Assembly (NCBI RefSeq): GCF_022458985.1
Contig: NC_061789.1
Coordinates: 3,327,501 to 3,391,500 of the forward strand
Direction: 5' to 3'
DNA from: Mugil cephalus
Taxonomy: Eukaryota; Chordata; Actinopteri; Mugiliformes; Mugilidae
DNA: 64,000 nucleotides
In this document: one piece after another, positions 13,081 to 22,078 of the stretch
How the letters are laid out: each line of letters begins with the position of its first letter
Numbering within the stretch: position 1 is the first letter of the stretch
Made by a program: the position numbers and the translations under genes
The notes under the pieces: generated by a model
Told to the model about the DNA's origin: nothing
Database searches by the model: none
What the model saw: only the letters and a program-made list of their open reading frames with translations

Positions 13081-13172
13081 TGTGTGTGTGTGTGTGTGTG
13101 TGTGAGGGGTGTGTATTGATCGGTGGGTGTGTTGAGCAGGGACCTGACAACCACACACACACACACACACAC
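13081..13172. repeat. Inverted (TG)n...(CA)n microsatellite pair
   Basis: A (TG)n run at about 13080-13104 is followed about 50 bp later by a (CA)n run at 13153-13172. The runs are reverse complements and could pair in a single strand. Confidence 0.85.
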
Positions 13173-13430
13173 AGCGCAGCCTGAATAAGATCTTAACTGT
13201 ATCTTCAGGGACGTTTTGTAGAAGCGCTGCTGGCTCGTATCGATCGGCCGGAAAATGATTCTTCTGATAGAGTGTCAGGAGGCTTCAGGTCAAGGTTTTA
13301 AAATACACCAGAACAGAGAGACTGAGAGAGAGGGAGCGGCTCAACGTGGTCTGAAAACTGAGGAATCAGAACAGGATGCATCTCAGTGTCTGTAGTCAGC
13401 TTTCATATGCTCTATTATTAGTCACTTACT

Positions 13431-13482
13431 ATTATTGTTATTATTATTATTATATGTTATTATTATTATTATTATTATTAAG
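13431..13482. repeat. ATT trinucleotide microsatellite
   Basis: An (ATT)n run with one interruption (atatgtta), in intergenic DNA about 0.5 kb upstream of atp5mf. Confidence 0.9.
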
Positions 13483-13899
13483 TGAAAACCAAGTGTTTAT
13501 TGCATTGTGTCACATCACATCATATCTCATTGTACATTGTTCCCCAAACTAAATTAAAAAGTACAATATTTTCATTTTAATATACAGTAAAATTCAGTTG
13601 ATGCCGACATCCACTAATAGTAACTCAGTCTTTCTTATTGTTAATTTATATATTTTTATTATCTCATTCTTATCAATATTTTTCATAGGATAACCACAGC
13701 TCGTACATATTTAAATTATATGTTCTAGAATATTTTACTTTCTCTGTTGATTAATTCCATTTATTTATTTAAAACAAAAATATAAATAAATTCTCTTTTA
13801 ATTTTTATGTGTTTCAAACGATATATTGAATTTATTTCATTTTAAATTTAATTTGCTCTTCGGTGTTGTGAAATAGTTTCGTTTCCTTTGTCGTCCTCT

Positions 13900-14009
13900 A
13901 GCGGATTTACTACAAAACTACATTTTCTCCCATAATGCACTCCCTCGTTTTATTCCCAGAATCCCTTGCGAGAAATCCTCTGCACCGGTCAAGATGGCGG
14001 ACAGACCAG
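13900..14009 (+). promoter_or_regulatory. atp5mf: atp5mf core promoter with YY1-like site over the start codon
   Basis: The start codon lies inside the word AAGATGGCGG (13991-14000). This is the YY1 consensus commonly placed at the 5' ends of nuclear genes for mitochondrial proteins. No TATA box is seen immediately upstream. The transcription start is inferred to lie within roughly 60 bp upstream of the ATG. Confidence 0.5.
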
Positions 14010-15933
14010 GTACCGTAACGTGCCTTCTTCCTAAAAAAAGCAAAATTTTTCTATTACTGCAGCTTTGTTTCGTGTTTATGTTCGGGATTTTTGGAGAATT
14101 AAATGTTTTTATGTGTCAAACAAACAGTTAATTTTTTATTTTAGGGCTTTTTTGTGACCTAAGGCCGCTCTGAATCCTTCGAGTCACGTCAAGGACTTTA
14201 CGTGTCATTGGCGAAGTTGCCTCTAAAATTAATCTACAAGCACTTTTTTTGGACGTTTAACTGGTTATAAATTGCAAAATACGTTTAATTTAAATTCTAA
14301 TCTGCATTTGGTTTCCCAGTTTTGTTTGTGGACACATTTAATTCGTGGAACTGTGTCTTTTAGCAAGCTAGCTAGCGGGTACGTTTGTGTTCAACTCTAT
14401 TAAATATAATCTTTAAACGCGTTAAGTAGAAATAATAAACCGCGGTACTTTGCGATTTGCTTTGCAGTCACATTTTAAACTGCTATTTAAAATACTTAAA
14501 TTATTCTTTAAAGCTGCTAAACTGCTGCAGACACAGCTGATGATGTCAAAGGTTAATAGCTGTTGCGTTCAAGTGTAAAAATGTGATGTTTTTTTTAATT
14601 GTAAATACTCGGATTTATTAACCTTTGTAGGAGGAACTTACTGGGAATTATTTCCATTTTTGTTCATGCAAAGTCTAAATATAAATAATTATATTGATAA
14701 ATAATTGGACATATTTACAATCAAATAATATTTACTATAGTAACAGACAATACGAAATTATCCAATATTAATTTAAATATCTTTTTATTTTTATTTTTCT
14801 TTACTGAACTAATCAGTATTGGCATATTTTCTGTACTCATGCTGATTATATTTAATTTTTTTGTGAACATGTAGAAGAGTTGTGGGTGAGCTGCTGTTTT
14901 AATGTGATTTTGGCCTTTGTCCAGTTCCCGTTATTGAGAAGCGGCTGATGGATGTGAAGTTGGGCGAGTTGGGAACTTGGCTCGGAGGCCGGGACTTTAC
15001 TCCCAACGGCCTCCTCTCAGCCATGCGCAGGGGTGAGAACAAAAACCTCCTCTTCTTCTGTCGGAGCGCTGACGTTCCTAGTTCCAGTAAAGTTTTCAAG
15101 CTCTGATAAGTTTGCAAATCTGGATCAACAACAACACCTGTGGGACATGAGTGTAGTTTACATCTCCCACCTTAAACAGCCTCAGTGTTTTGGAAAGAAA
15201 CAATAACGATCTATTTAAATTCACCGTCATGAGACTGAATATTTAAATAAATGATTTGCTGGTGCTAATAGTGATTAAATAAACCAGTTCCCTCAGTAAA
15301 TGTTGAACATTTCTTCATAAAAATGTCTAAAAACAACTGAATCAGAGTTTATATATGTGATGAGTTGTGTATTTACATTAGTGTTCAAACCAGACGAATC
15401 TTTAATTTTATTTTTTAGCTAATTTTTATGTTCAAACAATAATATTGAACATCTCATTTCAGTTAAATGCAGCCACGTCTTTATACTAATATAATAAAAC
15501 TTCCACATTTATCTTTTGGGAGCTGATTATTTTTTCAGTAAAGAACCGACAGAGTGATGAGATGTTGATGAAAAGTCTGAAAATATCTAGATTTAAAACA
15601 CGTGTACATATAAAGAGGTGCAGTCATAACTTTAATCTGGTTTGATCTCTTGGTTTAAATGAAAAATGACTGAACGTCTCGTCTCCTCGTTCAGGCCACG
15701 ACAGATACTACAACAAGTACATCAACGTGAAGAAAGGCGGCATCGGAGGCGTCGCTATGCTGCTCGTCGGCTACGTCGCCATCAGCTACATGTGGGAATA
15801 CGACCACATCAGTAAGAAATACACACACACACACACGTTTATCTCCGGTTTAACTTCGCTGTTTGTCTCAAACATCCCTGACGTCGACTCTTTCTCCTTT
15901 AAAGAGCACGATCGCTGGAGGAAGTATCACTGA
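13994..15933 (+). CDS. atp5mf: ATP synthase membrane subunit f, mitochondrial
   Basis: Four exons: 13994-14009, 14925-15032, 15695-15811 and 15905-15933. All have GT-AG junctions, and they give 89 residues against 94 in human. Subunit f is a small membrane subunit of the F1Fo ATP synthase in the mitochondrial inner membrane, needed for the Fo stator and dimer region. Diagnostic text is the LGELGTWLGGRDFTPNG segment, RYYNKYINVKKG at about residues 45-56, then one hydrophobic membrane segment (about 60-76, GGVAMLLVGYVAISYMW) and the C-terminal WRKYH. The first exon is only 16 coding bases, so the start rests on the MADRP reading and the conserved junction. It is tail-to-tail with cpsf4, as expected for neighbours that are also adjacent in human. 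Confidence 0.96.
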
Positions 15934-16012
15934 GCCGCTCCAGGCAGCAGCAGCGTGGACCCTCTGCTCTTTCTGTTCTCAGCTCTGTTGTGTTAATGTG
16001 ACCGTTGTGACC

Positions 16013-16018
16013 AATAAA
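16013..16018 (+). terminator. atp5mf: atp5mf polyadenylation signal
   Basis: AATAAA lies 80 bases after the stop codon and is followed by a GT-rich stretch at about 16033-16052. It gives a very short 3' UTR. Confidence 0.85.
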
Positions 16019-16083
16019 ACATATATATAAGACGTATTTGGTGTTCGTGTTGGAGGAAATGACACCGATCTGTAACAAGAACA

Positions 16084-16089
16084 TTTATT
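16084..16089 (-). terminator. cpsf4: cpsf4 polyadenylation signal (minus strand)
   Basis: The plus-strand tttatt reads AATAAA on the minus strand, about 310 bases after the cpsf4 stop. It is only about 65 bp from the opposing atp5mf signal, so the two transcripts end almost against each other. Confidence 0.7.
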
Positions 16090-16396
16090 TGAACAGACTG
16101 AGAGGATGTGATGCTGTAGGATGGATGAGGGCTCCACGTACAAACTACATGTATCACATTTATAAGCGCGGCCTCTGGAGTCAAACGACCCAAAGAAACG
16201 CTGGCAACGAGTGAAAGCACCGCACCTCCCCGGAGACAAAGCCACAAACCGGATCCGTTGGCCGCGAAGAGTCTTTTGAGTGTCCACGTTTTGTCACAGA
16301 GTCTCTCCCACTGTCTTAAGTTTCCACAGCTTTAAAGCAGAGTGGATGTGAAGAGTCGTCCTCATCACATCGATCCGCTGAAGTCGAGCTCAAACG

Positions 16397-19300
16397 TTAC
16401 TGTCCACTCAGGAAGGCCAGGTGTCCTTTAGTGCATTTGTTGGCGTAGTGGCCCTTTTCACCACACTGCAAAAAAAAAAAAAAACACGAGAAAATAAATA
16501 TTAAATCTAAAGCAGTTTTATAATTTACAACTCAGTACATCTGGTTTATTTTTAGATCAATTTCATGATCTGTGACACGAGTTTCTTAAGATAAAACCAA
16601 CTGGACTCAGACAATCAGGGTGTGATATGTGGCATCGCTGTGATTGGCTCAGGAGTGATAGGGGGCGTGGCCTATATTAACAGGTCTAGTGTGAAACTGT
16701 TGAGGCAGCTCCTAAAATTTAAAAAGTATAAATAAAAAATGTCTAATCAACCAAATATTTTGTGACTGTTGAAGACCTTCATAAATACGACACTTAAAAG
16801 TCGAGACGTCCATGTTTGAGGGTAAACGTCTCACCTTGTAGCAGGTGACCTGGTCCAGGGGACGCGGGCCTCTGTTTCCTGTCATGTTGTTGTGTTGAAT
16901 GACCGGCGCCATGTTGCTCTGCGGCCTCTGGCCCGGACTGGAGTTGGTCAACTGGATTAAAGAGAGCGACGAGCGGCCGATGGTCGGGACAGGCTGCAGG
17001 AAAAGATGGAAAAGATGGAAAATAAACTGCTGGTCAAACTCAAGAGCTGAAATAATCTAAAGAGATAGAAGCTTTAGACTCTGTACGGGTGAAATTATTA
17101 CTATCATCATTATTATTATTATTATTAAGGTTTCCCTCCTTTGTAATGATGTCGAGACACAACAACAAAAATACAAAATCAAACAGAGATTAAAACAAAC
17201 TAAAACATTAGGAGACGGTAATAAGAGGCAGCTGCACACTGAGGTGAGGTGGTTTGAAAGCGATGTCTTAAAATGTGCAGGAGTAATGAAAGTGTCAGTG
17301 ATGAGTATATCTATATATTGAAGATGGTTCCAGGTTGTTTGGTGCATAAAAACTAAAAGCAGATTTCGCTGGTTCAGACTGAACCTGTGCTCTGCAAAAA
17401 CAGAGTTTCAAGAAAGCAACAAATCCTTATATCAAAGAAATACATCTTATATTATTAAGAATTTGTCGAGCAAAAAAAGCTCAAGCAATCGGCAAATTTT
17501 TGTTTTATTAATATAAGATGATTTGATTGAACGTAAGAATGTTTTGCTTCTTTCTAGTGAAGCTGTTTTTCAGTGTGTGACTTTAATAGTTATTTTTTAG
17601 CAGGTTGAGTAATTTCTTGTGGTCCGGTCCAACATGGATGATAAATAATGATGGTAAATGAGCAGTGAGGACTTTATAAATGAAAAGATGAAAGTGTTTT
17701 CTCACCTTTGTCTGGTTCTGGGTTTGCTGAGGAAGAGGCGGCTGTTCTGACGCTCCCATAGGAAGCTCAAACCTGGGGCTGCAGACGAACACGACACCGT
17801 TAAATCTACAGGTAGTTTACTTTATTTACGCCTTAAACCCTTTAAACTGATCATTTACAGTATCAGTTTCACTTTACATCACACATTACCAGAGGTAAAA
17901 CTAGTGCTTTAATCAAACTTTAATAATCCAGCAGGAATCGGGTGCAAAGCTTCACTTACTGCATGAATTTACAGGACTTTCCCTCAGGACAGAATCCCAC
18001 CAGGTAGTTCACACAGATCACTCTTCTCGTGTGTCTGTGTCTGCAGTCGGGACCTGAGACGGAAAAAGAAACATGTCGTATAAGAACCAAGCAGCAGGTT
18101 TGTGTGTCGTTTCCTGCTCTGAGCTCGTCCTCACCGTGTTTGCAGAAGCCTCGGTCGTACCAGGGACAGTCTTTGATCTTAGACTCTGGGTCGATGTGCA
18201 GGAACGGACATTCTTTGTTGCTGCACTCGCCTGCGAGGACGTTAAATTAAAGCGACACAGAGTTAGATTTGTTCCCAGATGGAGAAAAGAAAAGAAAAGA
18301 GATGCACTGGCTGCAGATTAAGAAGCATCGAGTCGACCGACCAAACTTGGAGTAGAAGTAGCACTCGGGCATCTTGGTCATGTCGTACTCGTGGAGGAAC
18401 TCGCACTGGTCGCCTTTCTTACAGAGGCCTCGGAGCCAGTGCTTACAAACCACCGTCTTCTCTCCGCTGATGTGACGGAACGGACACATCCCCCCTGAAA
18501 CCACAGACGGAAACATTAGGAATCAACACTGGTACAAACACTCATAGTGTTTTTTGTTTTAAATCAGGATTCGGAGCTGGACTCATTTCCAGAGTAAATA
18601 AAAGGAAAAAAGTTTTGAATAATGAGTAAATTTGATCTCACTATTACGTTATGTTCTTCTATGTGGATGTTATTTTGATACGTAGCATCACCTGAACATT
18701 GTTTAAGACTAAACTCGACCTCACGGCCAAAGCAGGAGGATGTTTCCCATATATCATGAATAAAGAATCAGCATGAACATCCTCTGCAGCTCAGACTAAA
18801 GAAACTGTGACGTCTTTTTCCTGCTTCTTACATCAACTTTATATTCTCTATATTCACCTGTTCACTAAAATATTTCACCAAATAACAGGTGGTGTGATAA
18901 CCAGATGATCATAATGTCATAATGTTATGGCTGACTAGGTAGAAAGAGTCTAATGAATAAAAGGAATGTTGGATCCAAGAGGTTTTAGTTGAGACTCAAG
19001 TTTAAGACAAATTAAATCTATATTTACTGATCCAGTCCTTTTTTTGAAAGTTGAATCCTTTAACTAGTTTCTACGTAATCACAATGTTTTGACTCTTTAT
19101 GTTGTTGGGGATTTTATTTGCTTGAGGAGAAGAATCCAGGACTAAACCTAAACATCATTTCTCTTCTCTTTCCAAGATTTAAGCTTATTTTATTAATTGC
19201 CGTCACATTTTGTTCTTGTAAGTCCAAAGACTCTTTAACAAAACATTTTCCTCATTTGTCTGGATTCAAAATGTGTGTTTTTACCTTTTTGACAAGCTGC

Positions 19301-20308
19301 TCTCATGAAGAACTCGCACACAGCCGACCCGGACTCTGCAAACACACATCATTAATATTATTATTACACACTGACTGGACAAAAACAAACCCTGGACTAA
19401 AAGAAAATAAGCAGGAGCCTCCAACGGGATAATTCCTGCATGAGTGATTAACTGGTTTTCAACAAGTTATTTAACTGATGCAATGAGTAACTTCTCATTT
19501 CTTCTACAAACATGTGGAAAAGACATTAGTGTGACTGAGAAGGTCAGATCATACAACAAAAAGAGGAAACATCTAAGAAGATTGAAGCAGAAACTACTGA
19601 AGTTTGGTTAAGAACTGTCCAACGCTGCTTTATTAAAAACTGGGAACCTTCGTCTTCCAGGAGGAAATGAGGTTGGACAAGCTGACTTCAGCTGATCACA
19701 TGAATATATATGAGCAGGTTATTCATCAGTTTTATTCCCTGATGTCAGAGTGATATTTCAGGATGATAATATCATGGGGCTCAAACTGTGAATGAGTAGT
19801 TCAGGGACCATGGGTGAACAGATCTAAACTCCACTGAGAGTCTTTAAGACTAAGACTTTATGCAGTGTTCAAACTCTCTCATCATCCTAGTGATAAATTA
19901 ATGCAAAGCTGGATGGAAATAAACCTTCTGACTCTGCAGAAGTAAGTTTCTGATTTGTTTGAGTTCCGGAAGAAACGTCCTCTCAAAACTCAACAAGTCT
20001 TTGCTTTTGCTTTTTGCTTTTTTTTGGATATAAACAATGTCCTGAATGACTGAGAGCATCCTCACACATTAGAGAGTGTGTGTGTTTTGGACCAGGTTGT
20101 GTGTTATAAAAGACACAAGAGACACGGGACCACCACGGTTTCCTTAGCGACCGTCGGTCTGTCCGTGGACCCCGGCTAAGGAGCAGCTAGCGCCCCGCTA
20201 CTCACTGTCCATCCCGGGGAAGGGAAGCGGCTGCGCCCCGAGCTGCTGCTCCACGGCGAGCTCCAGGTCGAACTTGATGTGGTCCACGTTGGCCAGTATG
20301 TCCTGCAT
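16397..20308 (-). CDS. cpsf4: Cleavage and polyadenylation specificity factor subunit 4 (CPSF30)
   Basis: Eight coding exons: 20308-20206, 19335-19285, 18494-18342, 18230-18135, 18053-17960, 17778-17706, 16993-16835 and 16465-16397. They give 265 residues, against 269 in human. CPSF30 is a subunit of the nuclear CPSF complex and helps recognise the AAUAAA signal. The start is MQDILANVDHIKFDLE, as in the family. Five CCCH zinc fingers follow: CEFFMRAACQKG..CPFRH, CKHWLRGLCKKGDQCEFLH, CYFYSKFGECSNKECPFLH, CPWYDRGFCKHGPDCRHRH and CVNYLVGFCPEGKSCKFMH. A linker leads to a C-terminal CCHC zinc knuckle (CYKCGEKGHYANKC) split between the last two exons. The third exon uses a weak donor, TTTG|GTCGGT. 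Introns hold a Tc1 relic and MITEs. Confidence 0.97.
16600..16697. repeat. hAT-like non-autonomous element fragment in the last cpsf4 intron
   Basis: The text gtgattggctcaggagtgat followed by gggggcgtggcct matches 43810-43850 in the larger element at 43.5 kb (gtgattggctcagcagcgat, ggggcggggcct). It therefore looks like a short internal piece of the same family. Confidence 0.5.
17392..17578. mobile_element. MITE with imperfect terminal inverted repeats in a cpsf4 intron
   Basis: The left end reads ctctgcaaaaacagagtttc and continues caagaaagcaac. The complement of the right end reads cactgaaaaacagcttcact then agaaagaagcaaaac. This is the CACTGCAAAAACAG-type terminus common in fish MITEs. It is about 186 bp with no coding capacity, between the exons at 17706 and 16993. 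Confidence 0.6.
18885..18945. mobile_element. Solo transposon end, Tc1-like terminal motif
   Basis: The text gatcataatgtcataatgtt then atggctgac matches the terminal motif at 7863-7890 and at both ends of the 32.8-33.9 kb element. No transposase sequence adjoins it. Confidence 0.45.
19010..19260. repeat. Dispersed repeat, paired with 21.5-21.8 kb
   Basis: The text aggactaaacctaaacatca followed by tttctcttctctttccaaga matches 21680-21724 (aggactaaacccaaacctga, tttctcttctctttctaaga). The preceding word tttgactctttatgttg (19089) likewise matches tttgactccgtatgttg (21519). It appears to be two diverged copies of one unclassified repeat. Confidence 0.5.
19490..19990 (+). mobile_element. Tc1/mariner-like transposase relic in cpsf4 intron 1
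   Basis: Read on the plus strand, antisense to cpsf4. Recognisable Tc1 transposase text includes atttcaggatgataatatca near 19751 (FQDDN-type catalytic core). Downstream are ccactgagagtctttaagac (the PIENLW region) and aatgcaaagctggatggaaa (the C-terminal QLWMEI region). Many indels and stops break the frame. Both termini are missing or unrecognised, and the copy looks old. Confidence 0.65.
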
Positions 20309-20586
20309 GTCTGCCCCGGTGCACACAACCCCACTCAAAGACAAAAAAAAAAAAAAAAAAACTATCGGTTAAGCTAGCTGGAAGCTAACTAGCTAGCTGA
20401 AGTAGCCAGCGAGGCTAGCGGTGGAGCTAACAGCGGCTAACAGCGACTAGAAAAGCACAGGTTTGTGGATTTAATTTGTGTTTTAAAGAGAAAAGTCACG
20501 AAGCGTTTGTTTGGCACCGAGTTGGTACTGGTTCGGTGTGGATTCGCGCGCAGCCGCAGTGACCTCTGAACCGGCCGAGACAGACA
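20309..20586 (-). promoter_or_regulatory. cpsf4: cpsf4 promoter region
   Basis: Sequence upstream of the ATG has an A-tract at about 20341-20360, dense AGCTAGC/GCTAGC words and a CpG-richer segment to 20580. No TATA box is evident. The 20-bp tandem array begins about 280 bp upstream of the start codon. Confidence 0.4.
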
Positions 20587-20587
20587 A

Positions 20588-20846
20588 GGCTAAACGATCC
20601 CAGAGCGGGCTAAACGATCTCAGAGCAGCCTAAACGATCCCAGAGCAGACTAAACGATCCCAGAGCAAACTAAACGATCTCAGAGCAAACTAAACGATCT
20701 CAGAGCAAACTAAACGATCCCAGAGCAAACTAAACGATCTCAGAGCAGACTAAACGATCCCAGAGCAGACTAAACGATCTCAGAGGAGACTAAACGACAT
20801 CAGTGTAATAACGATCCCAGAGCGGAATAAAAGGTCCCAGAGCGGC
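20588..20846. repeat. 20-bp tandem array upstream of cpsf4
   Basis: The unit taaacgatcccagagcagac recurs in exact 20-base register at 20591, 20611 and so on to 20791, which is eleven copies. Two decayed copies follow. Variation is mostly at two positions (ATCC/ATCT; AGAC/AAAC). The array sits between the cpsf4 promoter and the shmt1 3' end. Confidence 0.95.
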
Positions 20847-21830
20847 TCCGTCCATCAGATCAGTTTCTCAATATTTTTGTAGGAAATAAAACACATTGAA
20901 AAACAAATAAAGGTTGCTTTTTTAAAAAAAGTTAAACTGTTTTGGAATTTAAGGACCAAATATTACTAAACACTGGATAACACAAAATATTTTAGGAAAT
21001 TTAAATCTCCCACGTTATGCCCTAAATACTTCACATTTTTGTTTTAAGAGACATTTGAGGAGATTATGAAGTGTCACACAGGAAAATAATATTAAATGAA
21101 TTCATGTGTTCATCATATTTCCATTTATTTTTTAAGTTAGTCTTTAAAATTGTGTTTTTGGTCAGGCTGCAAGGCTGAGCAACACAACTAAACTTTACTA
21201 ACTTACAAGTAATTTATCTGCAGATGAAGAGACTCTTCGAAATACTTAAAATAAATTGGAGTACAGTTCCTAAAAGAGTGGCAGCGATTTTTACCTTTTT
21301 AAGTTATTGTTATTGTGTTGTTGGTTATTTTGGTGTTATTGTGTGTTGCTATGCTTTGTCAAACAACTGGATCACATTGGACACAGTTTTACCAGCTCCT
21401 TTTGTAATTTTGTTCATGCTAATTCTGTAATTTTTGTTTATTTTAATCTATGTTTTTTACTTGTGTTTTTTTAGGGTGTTACTTGTGGATCATTCAAGTT
21501 TGTCCATGTCTAAATGTTTTGACTCCGTATGTTGGGAACACTATTTACCTGTTGACATATTGAACATGGCAGCATGTACAGATGTTCTGATTTTACTTTC
21601 AGCGTTCTCATTAGATTCTGATTATTGAAACGTGATCTTTCTCAGAGTCCTGATGAACCAAAAGGACCAAATCCAACTTTAGGACTAAACCCAAACCTGA
21701 TCATTTCTCTTCTCTTTCTAAGACCAAAGCTAATTTGGCGCTGATCTCATAATTTCTACGGTCATTAGTTTAAAGTGTTGATCCCAATCTAAGAGTAAAG
21801 TCGTGACTCAAAGAAGAAACTCAGTCGGTA
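20847..21830. other. Spacer between cpsf4 and shmt1, repeats only
   Basis: AT-rich. Two 64-68 codon frames at 21224-21628 are hydrophobic but have no family resemblance. The 21.5-21.78 kb part is a copy of the repeat at 19.0-19.26 kb. No gene is supported. Confidence 0.5.
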
Positions 21831-21841
21831 ACAACAGTGGT

Positions 21842-21847
21842 TTTATT
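21842..21847 (-). terminator. shmt1: shmt1 polyadenylation signal (minus strand)
   Basis: The plus-strand tttatt reads AATAAA on the minus strand, about 235 bases past the stop codon. Confidence 0.6.
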
Positions 21848-22078
21848 TATTAAACTGTATTTTACTTAATACATCTGCAGGTATAATTTCATATCATATG
21901 TTCTGGGCGTCAGTCAGTAGTAGTGAGTTAGAAAACTCTGGATCAGTACAGTAAATAAATCGTCAGAGACTAAAGCTGCAGTGGGAAACAGAGCTTCATC
22001 TCTGTAACCTTTCTTCATATGGACCATTTTCTCTGAGACGTGTCGGGCACCGTGAGTTGAGATGATTTGTTCTGTCCT

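Noticed and set aside
16461-16485. MITE end supplying the last cpsf4 acceptor
   Set aside because: The text cactgcaaaaaa resembles a MITE terminus, but the exon is the conserved zinc knuckle and any T-rich acceptor reads this way in complement.
21224-21628. Two short hydrophobic plus-strand frames
   Set aside because: AT-rich repeat sequence with no homologous motif or splice context.
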